A stretch of 64,000 nucleotides of DNA from Roseateles amylovorans (GTDB taxonomy: Bacteria; Pseudomonadota; Gammaproteobacteria; Burkholderiales; Burkholderiaceae_C), in NCBI RefSeq assembly GCF_025398155.2, contig NZ_CP104562.2, positions 2,728,001 through 2,792,000 of the forward strand. The letters are read 5' to 3'. A program made the translations under genes and the position numbers. This document shows positions 1-8,967 of this stretch, in pieces. The notes beneath the pieces are model-generated. The model was not told the origin of the DNA and did no database searches. It was given only the letters and a program-made list of their open reading frames with translations. Numbering within the stretch: position 1 is the stretch's first letter; each line of letters opens with the position of its first letter.

Positions 1-472
1 TCATCCGCGCCACGTCGAAGCCCAGGCGCTGGCCGGCCGCATCGAGCGTGGCGTAGTCGCCCTGGCGCTTGGCGCCGAAGCGGAAATCGTCGCCCACCAG
101 TGCGTACCGGGTGCCGAGACCATCCACCAGCACCTGCTGGATGAAGTCCTGCGCGCTGAGCGACGCCAGGGCCTCGTCGAAGCGCAAGACCACCACCTGA
201 TCGATGCCGCAGCGTGCCAGCTCCTGCAGCTTGTCGCGCAGGGTGGCGATGCGGGCGGGCGCCAGCGCCGGCTTGCCCATCTTCATCGAGAAGAAATCGC
301 GTGGATGAGGCTCGAAGGTCAGCACGCAGGTCGGCAGGCCGCGATGCCGCGCTTCCGACAGCAGCAAGGCCAGCATGGCCTGATGGCCGCGATGGACGCC
401 GTCGAAGTTGCCGATCGTCAGCGCACATTGCGCTGCGATGCCCGGATGGTGGAAGCCGCGGAAAACCTGCAT
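1..472 (-). CDS. ribF: Bifunctional riboflavin kinase/FAD synthetase, 5' part only
   Basis: The N-terminal ~157 residues of RibF, which phosphorylates riboflavin to FMN and adenylylates it to FAD in the cytoplasm. The gene runs off the left edge, so the C-terminal riboflavin kinase domain is not in the window. The visible part is the FMN adenylyltransferase domain, with the nucleotidyltransferase signature TIGNFDGVHRGHQ near residues 18-30, followed by LTFEPHPRDFF and a VGDDFRFGAKRQGD stretch, all typical of RibF. The ATG at 470-472 gives MQVFRGFHHPG, a usual RibF start. It diverges from the + strand gene at 558. Confidence 0.93.
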   Translation of the reverse strand, partial: MQVFRGFHHPGIAAQCALTIGNFDGVHRGHQAMLALLLSEARHRGLPTCVLTFEPHPRDFFSMKMGKPALAPARIATLRDKLQELARCGIDQVVVLRFDEALASLSAQDFIQQVLVDGLGTRYALVGDDFRFGAKRQGDYATLDAAGQRLGFDVARM

Positions 473-557
473 GGGGCGTCATTATCAGGCGGCCGGAGGA
501 ACCCGGCGGAAGCGAACAGGACTGACCCGCGTCACCGAACGCACATCAGGACCCGAC

Positions 558-2024
558 ATGCCCCGCCGCAGCCCGACCGCCGCCGCCCCTCACGCGAGGG
601 CCGCCCTGGCGACCGCGCATGGGTCCGAGTCCGATGCGGCCGATGCGGCCGAGGCGTCGCGTCGCCCCCTCCACCCCGCCTTGTTGCCGAGTCACCCGCC
701 CACCACACTCTGGCCGGCGGACGATCCCCGCGAGCTTCAGCGCCATCTTCGGCGCGCGGAGTGGCTGGCTCCGCAGATCAACGCGGTGCAACCCTGGGCC
801 GAGGCTGACGAGGCGGGCCTGTGGGACGACGATCGTGAGGCGCAGGACCCGTCGCCGTATCTCAGCCTGCCGGAGCTGTGGTCGGATCTCCCCGGCATCA
901 AGGTGGCCGGACCGTTGCTCAGCCATTCGATCAGCCTGAAGCGCGCGCAGCCCCCTGTGGGCTGGCGTAGGAAGCCACCCGAGCCTGGTGAGGTCCTCGA
1001 ATCCAAGCCCCGGATCGTCCGGCAGGCCCCCTGCGTGAATGCCCGGGAAGTCTGGGACCGGCTGATCCTGAGCGCTTCCCCACCGGCTGACCCCAGTGCG
1101 CTCATTGATTGGCTGGCCATGCTGAGCACCTCCAACGTCGCGCTGGTGATCGACGTTCGCACCGAGGCGGAACGATGCGACGAGCACATGGGCCAGTACC
1201 TGCAGAACCGCAGGTGGAAAACCGACGGCGTCGCAGTCAAGACCAGCATCCGGTCGGGCGACTGGAAGCCGACGCCCCACTCGACCAGGCTGGCCGCGTT
1301 GAGCGACCGCGCGCTGGTGCAGGCTACGGCCCCGGTGTGCCGTCTGCACATCGAGCTGCGTGACGCGAAGTCGAATCGATCGCAGCATGCCTGCGATGTG
1401 GCGCTGCTGCCTCATGAATCAGGCAGGCCGCTGGCGACCGGCCTGCTCGAATGGGTCGCGATGCGGTCCGTGCCCTATTGGATGCCTCGGAGGACGGGCA
1501 GGGCCGACGGGCGTGTGTTGGTGCAAAGCCCGCGTGGCTTTCAGCGCGGCGCGCCGCTGCTGGTGGCCATGGCGCTCGCCAGGCGGATGAGCGAGAAGAC
1601 CTGCGGCGCCGGGGAGGGGGAGTCATGGGTCATTGAGCTGGCGTCCGAACTGCGGGCGCGACGTGGACCCCAGTCGCACTGGACGGCTGAACGTCTGGCA
1701 CCCCTGCTGGCCCTGGCCGAGCGCTGGGGACGCAACGGCCTGCCCGAGCAGGCCCCCAAGTGGCTGGACAGGCAGCAGTCGACCCTGAGCATTTCCGCCT
1801 CGCTGAATCTGGCTGCCGTTCGCCGGCGTCATGCGGCGGCCACGGCCGGCGAATCCAAGCTCAAGCAGCTCGGGGCCCAGTTTGCGACGCGGTCTGTGCC
1901 AGCGCGGACGAAACCACCGATGCCGTCCGATCCGGCGGACTCGGCAGCGGCGACGGATGCCTACCGGCCGACCCCGACACCGACCCCGACACCGCCCCCG
2001 GCTCCAAACCCGACCCCGGAGTGA
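558..2024 (+). CDS. Unrecognised protein with a degenerate tyrosine-phosphatase fold (pseudophosphatase candidate)
   Basis: 488 residues, not a named family I recognise. Residues 1-60 are rich in Ala, Ser, His and Pro. Residues ~150-390 follow the order of a classical protein tyrosine phosphatase: a 'P..xR.AP' strand, an aromatic helix, LVIDVRTEAE (~197-206), and after the P-loop a helix with ELRARRG (~364-370) like the PTP 'lRxqR' motif. At the P-loop, expected HCxxGxxR is QSPRGFQR (323-330): His is Gln and catalytic Cys is Ser, while Gly327 and Arg330 are kept. The WPD loop position reads LPHESGRP (284-291), so the general acid is also lost. The tail is Thr-Pro repeats. Start chosen at 558 because AGGA lies 7 nt upstream and the longer GTG/ATG options overlap ribF. 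A secreted effector role is inference. Paralogue: gene at 4416. Confidence 0.8.
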   Translation: MPRRSPTAAAPHARAALATAHGSESDAADAAEASRRPLHPALLPSHPPTTLWPADDPRELQRHLRRAEWLAPQINAVQPWAEADEAGLWDDDREAQDPSPYLSLPELWSDLPGIKVAGPLLSHSISLKRAQPPVGWRRKPPEPGEVLESKPRIVRQAPCVNAREVWDRLILSASPPADPSALIDWLAMLSTSNVALVIDVRTEAERCDEHMGQYLQNRRWKTDGVAVKTSIRSGDWKPTPHSTRLAALSDRALVQATAPVCRLHIELRDAKSNRSQHACDVALLPHESGRPLATGLLEWVAMRSVPYWMPRRTGRADGRVLVQSPRGFQRGAPLLVAMALARRMSEKTCGAGEGESWVIELASELRARRGPQSHWTAERLAPLLALAERWGRNGLPEQAPKWLDRQQSTLSISASLNLAAVRRRHAAATAGESKLKQLGAQFATRSVPARTKPPMPSDPADSAAATDAYRPTPTPTPTPPPAPNPTPE

Positions 2025-3930
2025 GCAAGGGGCCCCCGTCATTGGCGGGAAGATGCGGCGTCACCACCGCCAGCAGATCCTCCAGCTCAAACGGCTTGAC
2101 CAGGTAGTCGTCCATGCCCGAGGCCATGCAGCGCTCCCGATCGTCATTCACGGCACTGGCGGTGAGGGCCACGATGGGCGTGCGCGGAAGCTGCCGATTG
2201 CGCTCTTCCTGCCGCCAGGCGGTGGTGGCTCCGAAGCCGTCCAGCTCCGGCATCTGACAATCCATCAGGACCAGATCAAAGGCCTGGCCGCGCAGCTTCT
2301 CGATCGCCTGCCGTCCGTTCTCGGCCGCCTCGACCGCCAGGCCGCAACGCTGCAACATGGTGGAGGCCACCAGCAGGTTGACCGGACTGTCATCCACCAG
2401 CAGCACGCGACCCTGCAACTGCGGCAATGGGGGAGGCGCAGCCCCGGCATGAGGGGCCGGCGACGGGTGAGGCGCTTCGGCCTGAGGCTGGATGGTGCCC
2501 TGGCCGCGAACCGGGTGGGCGGTGCTGCTCTCCCGGTGGGCCTCGGCGGACGCGACCGGATGCAGCGGCAGCGTGAACTCGAACACCGAGCCGCGGCCCG
2601 GCGTGGAGGAGCAACGCAAGTCGCCGCCCATGGCCCGGGCCAGCTCTCGGGAGATGGTCAGGCCCAGACCGGTGCCGTCCCGGCGCCGCGCCTGGCCGGC
2701 GGCCACCTGTTCGAACGGGGCAAAGATGCGTTCGAGCTGATCCGCTGCAATGCCTTCCCCGCTGTCCTGCACCGCAAAACGCAGCAAGATGCCGGCGCGC
2801 ATGTCGAGCAGGGTGGAGACGTCCACGGTCACCGAGCCCTTGTCGGTGAACTTGATCGCATTGCCGACCAGGTTGTGCAGCACCTGCTGAATGCGCGAGG
2901 CATCGCCCATGGCGCGGGCCGGCAACTGCGGCGAGAGGCGCCAGTCGAAGGACAGCCCCTTGGCCCGGGCGGTCGCGCCGAGCAGGCGGCAGACGTCGCC
3001 GACGACTTCCCGCACATCCACCGAATGGGCATCCACCACCAGCTTGCCGGACTCGATCCGGGCCAGGTCCAGGATGTCGTTGACCAGGCTCAGCAGGTGC
3101 CGACCGGAGCGGCGCACGATGTCGACCTGTTCCCGCTGCTGATCGCTCAGGTCGCTGCGTTCCAGCAACTGGGCCATGCCCAGGATGCCGTTGAGCGGCG
3201 TGCGGATCTCATGGCTCATCACCGCCACGAAGCGGCTCTTGCTGCTGCTGGTTTCCTCGGCGGCATGCAGGGCCAGCTGGCTTTGTTCCGCCAGACGCGC
3301 CTGTTCGAAGCGCAGACGCAGCAGCTCCAGCGTGCGGGCCTCGATGCGGCGCGACTCCAGGGTGGTCAGCAGCCAGAACATGATCAAGGCGCCGGCGCTC
3401 AGCCAGGCCACCGAACCGCCTTGCAGCGCCAGTCGCAGGATCAGGGGCGCGAACACCAGCGAGGCGAACAGGGCCTGCGCTCGCGCCCAGGCGCCCAGCG
3501 ACATCTGGGTGAAGGCCGCCAGGCCGACCAGCGTCGTCATCACCGCGCCGTCGATTTCCGGCAGGTTGGGCGTGGCAAAGAGTGCCCCGACCAGTCCCCA
3601 GGCCAGCCCGTCCAGCAGCAGGGCGGCGAGAAAGCGGTTCTCCCAGCGAGGCAGGCTGCGCAGGGTGGTGGTCAAGGGCAGGCGCAGGAAGCGTCGCGCC
3701 TCCAGGAAGCGCCAGGTGGAGATGGCCCAGCGCGCGGCCAGCCAGCACAGCAGCTCCGCTGAATCCAGATGACGCCACAGCAGCAGCACAGGGAGCAGGC
3801 TGAACACCGCGCCCATGGCCGCCGGCAGGCGGACCAGTGAATGAAGGCCGGCGAGCCGTTCGGCTCGCACCTGCAGCGCCACTGGCGGGGCGCTGTCGTC
3901 CTCGTGTGTGTGGATCTCTGACGTTCCCAT
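1861..3930 (-). CDS. Membrane hybrid sensor histidine kinase
   Basis: 689-residue inner-membrane hybrid kinase. Residues ~35-190 hold five to six hydrophobic segments with no recognisable periplasmic ligand domain. A short coiled coil (~195-230) leads to the HisKA box SHEIRTPLNG with phospho-acceptor His240, then HATPase motifs NLVGNAIKF (~353), DSGEGIA (~389) and GTGLGL (~419). A Pro/Ala-rich linker joins a receiver domain (from ~508) with VDDS, phospho-acceptor Asp557 and Lys612. No Hpt domain is present, so a separate phosphotransfer partner is expected. The ATG at 3928-3930 is chosen because the upstream frame is unconserved. The last ~55 residues (GS/SP-rich) are antisense to the Pro-Thr tail of the gene ending at 2024, an unusual 164-bp convergent overlap. 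It sits between two pseudophosphatase-like genes. Confidence 0.88.
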   Translation of the reverse strand: MGTSEIHTHEDDSAPPVALQVRAERLAGLHSLVRLPAAMGAVFSLLPVLLLWRHLDSAELLCWLAARWAISTWRFLEARRFLRLPLTTTLRSLPRWENRFLAALLLDGLAWGLVGALFATPNLPEIDGAVMTTLVGLAAFTQMSLGAWARAQALFASLVFAPLILRLALQGGSVAWLSAGALIMFWLLTTLESRRIEARTLELLRLRFEQARLAEQSQLALHAAEETSSSKSRFVAVMSHEIRTPLNGILGMAQLLERSDLSDQQREQVDIVRRSGRHLLSLVNDILDLARIESGKLVVDAHSVDVREVVGDVCRLLGATARAKGLSFDWRLSPQLPARAMGDASRIQQVLHNLVGNAIKFTDKGSVTVDVSTLLDMRAGILLRFAVQDSGEGIAADQLERIFAPFEQVAAGQARRRDGTGLGLTISRELARAMGGDLRCSSTPGRGSVFEFTLPLHPVASAEAHRESSTAHPVRGQGTIQPQAEAPHPSPAPHAGAAPPPLPQLQGRVLLVDDSPVNLLVASTMLQRCGLAVEAAENGRQAIEKLRGQAFDLVLMDCQMPELDGFGATTAWRQEERNRQLPRTPIVALTASAVNDDRERCMASGMDDYLVKPFELEDLLAVVTPHLPANDGGPLLTPGSGLEPGAVSGSVSGSAGRHPSPLPSPPDRTASVVSSALAQTASQTGPRAA

Positions 3931-4415
3931 ACGACCCGGCTGGCGAGGATCCGGCCATGGCGCCGTGTTCGGCGTGTGATGTGGTGTTGTTCGGAAAATG
4001 ACAACGTTGTTGGCGCGTTGGCGCGTTTCTACCCAAGGAATGTGACAACGGGTGATGGGGACTTCCCTCGAATGCCGACGGATGCCGGACGGCGTCGCGC
4101 CGACGCCGCGTTCCTGTGAAGGCGCGGTAAAGCGAACTGGGCGATGGACCACCGATTTGAGGGGGATGGCTGATTGCCTCCGCACTCTGAACTGCGGCGC
4201 GGAAGGGACCCGACTCACTTCGACGCCTGGCGGTCGTGCATCCGGTCTTTCTGCGGTCACCGCGCCGGAGCGGCTGGGCGGAAGGAGTGCGAACCTTGCT
4301 ACGCCGTTGTTGTTCATGCCTGGGTGGGTCTGTTGCCGAATCACCCAGGGGCACCGCGTCGATCGATGCGGTGAATTCCATCGAGTCGGCCGCCTCGCGC
4401 CAGTTGCGCTTCGAC
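3931..4415. promoter_or_regulatory. Divergent intergenic region between kinase and second PTP-like gene
   Basis: About 485 bases with no convincing protein. It must carry the promoters of the minus-strand kinase and the plus-strand PTP-like gene. The + strand frame is open back to a GTG at 4236, so part of this stretch may be the coding 5' end of the next gene. I looked for TTCG-N16-TTCG boxes (hrpII/PIP type) and found none. Confidence 0.4.
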
Positions 4416-5558
4416 ATGGCAGAGGGTAGTCGGCTGCGCGATGCCATCCTCAGCGACTTGGAGAGAACGCCTCGGTCCGAGTACGGGGTGGGCCTGCCCT
4501 TGAGAGCGGTGCGTCATCGGTACGTCCTCAACGCGGGCACGCTGGTGGGCACGACCGTGGATGACGATCCGAAGACCATGATCGACGCCAACCGGGTCGA
4601 TGCGCAGACCCTGGTGATGGGGATTCCGTGCCCTGATCCGATGGTGATGCGGGCCTTCCTGCATGCCATGCGCGACGAGGATGTGCGACTGATCGTCGAT
4701 TTGTCCACCCAGAAGGAGCTTGATCTTCCGAACACGGCCCACTACCACCAGGGCGGTCACTGGTCGCCGGGCGCTTATTCGGGATCGGCGCAGGTGGAGG
4801 TGGCTAACGGGTCCAGCCAGGAGTCCGTGCAGCTGTTCGTCGGCGGATCCGGGGCCGGTGCGTCCTGGTCTTCCCACCAGGGAGGGCGGCCGCGCCGGCC
4901 GGACGCCCGTTCGCTGGGGCGGTCCACGTCTCAATCGCTGGATGAGCCGGTGGCCGCGGCGGTGACGCTGCGATGTCGACTGATCCAGAAGATCCGGCGT
5001 CGCCAGCGGTCCTCGCAAAGCTGGTCGTGTGATGCACGGACGCCGGGCCTGGAGGGCGCGGCCGCCCCGCAGCGCCCCCGACTCACCAGTGCGGGGTCGG
5101 GCGCGAGCGCCCAGGGGGCGTCAGCACCTGCCGTCGGCATCATGCGCAGTTTGAGTGAGCAGCCCCCGGCGAATGACGTCATCCATGAGCTGACGCATCT
5201 GCAGATTCCAAGCGCGGCGGCGATGTCCAGGTCTCCCGCGGGTCTGATGTGGGTCGCCGGGACGGTCGACGCTTATGTTCGTCGCGCAGGACACGCCACG
5301 GTGGCCTTCCAGGATGCGGACGGTGGCCAGCGTTGCGCCCTGGTGTTGGCTGCGCTGGATCTGATCCGGTCCGGCTCGACGAACCTCGCGGACCGTGAAC
5401 AGCTCATCATCCAGCGCTATGCCAACCTCTGTCGGCAACGCGGCGAGCATCTGTTGCCTGACGAGCCGGATCTGGCGGTCTTGGCAAAACTGGCCGCCCA
5501 GCCGGGCAACCTGCGCTGCAACGTGGCTTGGGGGCCCGATCGGGACGATGAGGGGTGA
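4416..5558 (+). CDS. Second degenerate tyrosine-phosphatase-like protein
   Basis: 380 residues from ATG 4416, unrecognised family. Residues ~20-105 follow PTP order: NRVDAQTLVMGIPCPDP (59-75) resembles the 'YINA...QgP' region, and LIVDLSTQKELD (~92-103) the 'IVmLt..E' strand. A ~130-residue Ser/Gly/Arg-rich insertion follows. The P-loop position reads QDADGGQR (299-306) where HCxxGxxR is expected: Cys is Asp300, while Gly303 and Arg306 are kept. CRQRGEHLL (~339-347) matches the downstream PTP helix. The pattern Q[SD]xxGxQRxA is shared exactly with the protein at 558-2024, so the two are paralogues. The start is uncertain: the frame is open to GTGs at 4371 and 4236 and none has a clear ribosome binding site. 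Likely catalytically dead; function unknown. Confidence 0.75.
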   Translation: MAEGSRLRDAILSDLERTPRSEYGVGLPLRAVRHRYVLNAGTLVGTTVDDDPKTMIDANRVDAQTLVMGIPCPDPMVMRAFLHAMRDEDVRLIVDLSTQKELDLPNTAHYHQGGHWSPGAYSGSAQVEVANGSSQESVQLFVGGSGAGASWSSHQGGRPRRPDARSLGRSTSQSLDEPVAAAVTLRCRLIQKIRRRQRSSQSWSCDARTPGLEGAAAPQRPRLTSAGSGASAQGASAPAVGIMRSLSEQPPANDVIHELTHLQIPSAAAMSRSPAGLMWVAGTVDAYVRRAGHATVAFQDADGGQRCALVLAALDLIRSGSTNLADREQLIIQRYANLCRQRGEHLLPDEPDLAVLAKLAAQPGNLRCNVAWGPDRDDEG

Positions 5559-5603
5559 GGCGGGGACGGGGCCGGTGGGCCCCTGGGGCGGAAATGTCCC
5601 TGC

Positions 5604-7154
5604 TCAGCGCAGGCGGAACACCGAGATGGCGGTGGCCAGGCGCTGCGACTGGTCCTTCAGGCTCTCGGCGGCGGCGGCGGATTCTTCCACCAGCGCCGCG
5701 TTCTGCTGTGTCATCTGGTCAAGCTGCCCGACGGCGGCATTGACCTGGTTGATGCCGTCGCTCTGCTCGCGCGCGGCGGCGCTGATCTCGCCAATGATGT
5801 CGGCCACGCGCTGCACGCTGGCCACGATCTCGGTCATGGCGCCGCCGGCATCCTCCACCAGCTTCGACCCGGATTCGACCCGCTCCACGCTGGCACCAAT
5901 GAGCGTCTTGATCTGCTTGGCGGCTTCGGCGCTGCGCTGTGCGAGGGAGCGCACTTCGCTGGCGACGACCGCGAAACCGCGACCCTGCTCACCGGCGCGG
6001 GCCGCTTCCACCGCAGCATTCAGCGCCAGGATGTTGGTTTGGAAGGCAATGCCGTCGATCACACCGATGATGTCGCCGATCTTGCGCGAGCTGTCGCTGA
6101 TGTCGCTCATCGTGCTGACGACCTGACCCATCACCGAGCCGCCGCGCTGGGCGGTTTCGGCCGCAGAGCTGGAGAGCTGATTGGCGGTCATGGCCGAGTC
6201 CGCCGTCTGGCGCACCGTGCCGGTCAGCTGGGTCATCGAGGCGGCGACCTCCTGCAGGCTGGAGGCGGTCTGCTCGGTGCGGGCGCTCAGGTCGTGGTTG
6301 CCGACCGCGATTTCGGCGCTGGCGGTGCCGATGCTCTCGGCCGAGCCGCGCACGTCGCCGATCAGCTTGAGCAACTGGCTTTGCATGCCGCCCAGCGAAC
6401 CCAGCAGGGCGCCGGTCTCGTCATTGCCGCCCTTGGGCACGGCATGGCTCAGGTCGAAGCGGGCGATGGCATCGGCCACGTCCACCGCGCCGCGCAGCGG
6501 GCGGGTGATTGAGCGCGACAGCATCACGGCGAGCCAGATCCCCAGGCACAAGGCCACCAGCGAGAACACCAACTGGCCGGTGCGGGCGCTGGCGTTGGTC
6601 TCGGCTACATGCTTGGCGGCTTCGTCCAGCGAGGCCCGCTTGTGCTGCACGATGGCTTGGATGGCTTCCTGGAACTTGGCCGCTGCGGGTTGGAACTGCT
6701 GGTCGAAGATCTGTCGCGCTTGTTCGGCATCTCCCGCCTTCTTGGCGCCGGAGACCGCATCCCGCGTGCTGAGGTAACCCTTGCGGGCCTCGCCGAGCAC
6801 CTCGTACATCTTGCGCTCTTCGGGGGTGACCATGTAGGCGTCCAGCTTCTTCTGAAGCTCGCCGGACTGCCGGGTCGACTCGGCGGACGTGGCGGAGAAG
6901 AAACTGGTCAGACTGGTGTCGGCGCTGACCGCGATGGCGCTGGTCCGGGTCACGCCGTTGGTGATGTTGCGATGCCAGTCGGACGCGGTGCGCTCGGCCA
7001 GCAGGTCTTGGTTGAACATCGTCTCCGTGTCGGCAGCGATCCGATTCAGGGCCAGGTAGCTGAGTCCGGAGCCGATGGTGGAAATCAGCAGCACCAGTCC
7101 CAGCACCAGGCCGAGTCGTTGGCCGATGGTGCGTCCCGTGATGAGATGAATCAT
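5604..7154 (-). CDS. Methyl-accepting chemotaxis protein (copy 1)
   Basis: 516-residue transmembrane chemoreceptor that signals to CheA/CheW. TM1 is at ~13-33 and TM2 at ~194-213; the periplasmic part between them is a four-helix-bundle ligand domain of the 4HB_MCP type. HAMP follows (~215-267), then the cytoplasmic signalling hairpin with the conserved GIAFQTNILALNAAVEAARA tip and GRGFAVVASEVR. It ends ...VFRLR with no CheR-binding NWETF-type pentapeptide, so adaptation probably relies on other receptors. It is the same length as, and nearly identical to, the receptor starting at 8967, with differences concentrated in the ligand domain. Start ATG 7152-7154 gives MIHLITGRTIGQR, aligned with the copy. 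Confidence 0.95.
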   Translation of the reverse strand: MIHLITGRTIGQRLGLVLGLVLLISTIGSGLSYLALNRIAADTETMFNQDLLAERTASDWHRNITNGVTRTSAIAVSADTSLTSFFSATSAESTRQSGELQKKLDAYMVTPEERKMYEVLGEARKGYLSTRDAVSGAKKAGDAEQARQIFDQQFQPAAAKFQEAIQAIVQHKRASLDEAAKHVAETNASARTGQLVFSLVALCLGIWLAVMLSRSITRPLRGAVDVADAIARFDLSHAVPKGGNDETGALLGSLGGMQSQLLKLIGDVRGSAESIGTASAEIAVGNHDLSARTEQTASSLQEVAASMTQLTGTVRQTADSAMTANQLSSSAAETAQRGGSVMGQVVSTMSDISDSSRKIGDIIGVIDGIAFQTNILALNAAVEAARAGEQGRGFAVVASEVRSLAQRSAEAAKQIKTLIGASVERVESGSKLVEDAGGAMTEIVASVQRVADIIGEISAAAREQSDGINQVNAAVGQLDQMTQQNAALVEESAAAAESLKDQSQRLATAISVFRLR

Positions 7155-7416
7155 GAATGTCCCCCTGAATTGTCGATTGGAATGGGCGTGGTCTGGAGGG
7201 GCAGGATGGCGCGGGCGCTGACCCGGTTCCCGGGCAGCGCCCCTCCTGCCTCGCTGAGGCGTCGGCTCAATGATCGACCGTACGGTAGAAAAAACCTAGC
7301 TTCAGGCCATGCGGGTGAGCGTGCCGTGCGGCATCGTTCACAGAGTCCGCCGCTGCGGCTCCGCGATCTTTGATCAATCAGGTGTTGACTGGGCGAACGG
7401 TGGGGGGCTCACTCGC
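7155..7416. other. Spacer between tandem receptor genes
   Basis: 262 bases between the two receptor genes, presumably holding the promoter of copy 1. I see no gene, terminator or recognisable sigma-28 site that I would defend. Confidence 0.4.
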
Positions 7417-8967
7417 TCAGCGCAGGCGGAACACCGAGATGGCGGTGGCCAGACGTTGCGACTGGTCCTTCAGGCTCTCGGCAGCGGCAGCGGATTCTTC
7501 GACCAGCGCCGCGTTCTGCTGGGTCAACTGGTCGAGCTGCCCCACGGCGGCATTGACCTGGTTGATGCCGTCGCTCTGCTCACGGGCGGCCGCGCTGATC
7601 TCGCCAATGATGTCGGCCACGCGCTGGACGCTGGAGACGATCTCGGTCATCGCGCTGCCAGCGTCGTGAACCAGGGCCGAGCCCGACTCCACCCGTTCCA
7701 TGCTGGCACCGATCAGGGACTTGATCTGCTTGGCGGCCTCGGCGCTGCGCTGGGCGAGCAGTCGCACTTCACTGGCGACGACCGCAAAGCCGCGGCCCTG
7801 TTCACCGGCGCGGGCCGCTTCCACCGCAGCATTCAGCGCCAGGATGTTGGTCTGGAAGGCGATGCCGTCGATTACGCCGATGATGTCGCCGATCTTGCGG
7901 GATCTGTCGCTGATGTCGCTCATCGTACTGACCACCTGACCCATCACCGAGCCGCCGCGCTGGGCGGTTTCGGCCGCGGAGATGGAAAGCTGGTTGGCCG
8001 TCATCGCCGAGTCCGCGGTCTGGCGCACTGTGCCGGTCAGTTGGGTCATCGAGGCGGCGACTTCCTGCAGGCTGGAGGCGGTCTGCTCGGTGCGGGCGCT
8101 CAGGTCGTGGTTGCCGACCGCGATCTCGGCGCTGGCGGTGCCGATGCTTTCGGCCGAACTGCGCACGTCGCCGATCAGCTTGTGCAGTTGGACTTGCATG
8201 CCGCTGAGCGAGCCCAGCAGGGCGCCGGTCTCGTCATTGCCGCCCTTGGGCACGGAATGGCTCAGATCGAAGCGGGCGATGGCATCGGCCACGTCCACCG
8301 CACCCCGCAGCGGGCGGGTGATCGACCGCGACAGCATCACGGCGAGCCAGATCCCCAGGCACAGGGCTACCAGCGAGAACACCAACTGGCCGGTGCGGGC
8401 GCTGGCGTTGGTGTCGGCCACATGCTTGGCGGCTTCGTCCAGCGAGGCACGCTTGTGCTGCACGATGCCTTGGATGGCCTCCTGGTATTTGGCTGCTGCG
8501 GGCAGGAACTGCTGATCGAAGATCTGTCGCGCCTGTTCGGCATCACCGGCCTTCTTGATACTGGTGACCGCATCCCGGCTGGTGAGATACACCTTGCGGG
8601 CCTCGCCAACGGTCTCGTACATCTCGCGCTCTTCGGGGGAGACCATGTAGGCGTCGAGCTGCTTTTGAAGCTCGCCGGCGCGCTTGGTCGACTCCACACC
8701 GGTGGCGGCGAAGAAACTGGTCAGACTGGTGTCGGCGCTCGCCGCGATGGCGCTGGTGCGGGTCACGCCGTTGGTGATGTAGCGATGCCAGTCGGACGCG
8801 GTGCGCTCGGCAATCAGGTCCTGGTTGAACATCGACTCCGTTTCCACGGCGATCCGACTCAGCGCCAGATGGCTGAGGCCGGAACCGAGGGTGGAAATCA
8901 GCAGCACCAGACCCAGCACCAAGCCGAGTCGCTGGCCGATGGTGCGGCCGGTCACGAGATGGATCAT
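7417..8967 (-). CDS. Methyl-accepting chemotaxis protein (copy 2)
   Basis: 516 residues, tandem paralogue of the receptor at 5604-7154, with the same TM1, four-helix-bundle periplasmic domain, TM2, HAMP and MA signalling hairpin in register. The signalling domain differs at only a handful of residues by eye, whereas the periplasmic region (~80-145) has more substitutions, for example ATGVESTKRAG against ATSAESTRQSG. This suggests recent duplication with divergence in ligand sensing. ATG 8965-8967 (MIHLVTGRTIGQR) is the start because it matches copy 1; the upstream extension of the frame is unconserved. No C-terminal CheR pentapeptide. Confidence 0.95.
   Translation of the reverse strand: MIHLVTGRTIGQRLGLVLGLVLLISTLGSGLSHLALSRIAVETESMFNQDLIAERTASDWHRYITNGVTRTSAIAASADTSLTSFFAATGVESTKRAGELQKQLDAYMVSPEEREMYETVGEARKVYLTSRDAVTSIKKAGDAEQARQIFDQQFLPAAAKYQEAIQGIVQHKRASLDEAAKHVADTNASARTGQLVFSLVALCLGIWLAVMLSRSITRPLRGAVDVADAIARFDLSHSVPKGGNDETGALLGSLSGMQVQLHKLIGDVRSSAESIGTASAEIAVGNHDLSARTEQTASSLQEVAASMTQLTGTVRQTADSAMTANQLSISAAETAQRGGSVMGQVVSTMSDISDRSRKIGDIIGVIDGIAFQTNILALNAAVEAARAGEQGRGFAVVASEVRLLAQRSAEAAKQIKSLIGASMERVESGSALVHDAGSAMTEIVSSVQRVADIIGEISAAAREQSDGINQVNAAVGQLDQLTQQNAALVEESAAAAESLKDQSQRLATAISVFRLR

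Noticed and set aside
408..557. Longer start for the first pseudophosphatase-like gene
   Set aside because: It would overlap ribF in antisense and encodes unconserved residues; the ATG at 558 has AGGA before it.
1831..3762. 643-codon + strand frame opposite the hybrid kinase
   Set aside because: The minus strand encodes intact HisKA, HATPase and receiver motifs; this frame is Gln/Gly/Arg-rich shadow sequence.
3931..4415. Type III secretion regulatory box (TTCG-N16-TTCG) ahead of the PTP-like genes
   Set aside because: No properly spaced pair was found before either gene, so the effector idea has no promoter support here.
6039..6512. Gly/Ala/His-rich + strand frames opposite both chemoreceptors
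   Set aside because: They occur at the same place in both copies only because the receptor sequence is conserved; no ribosome binding site.
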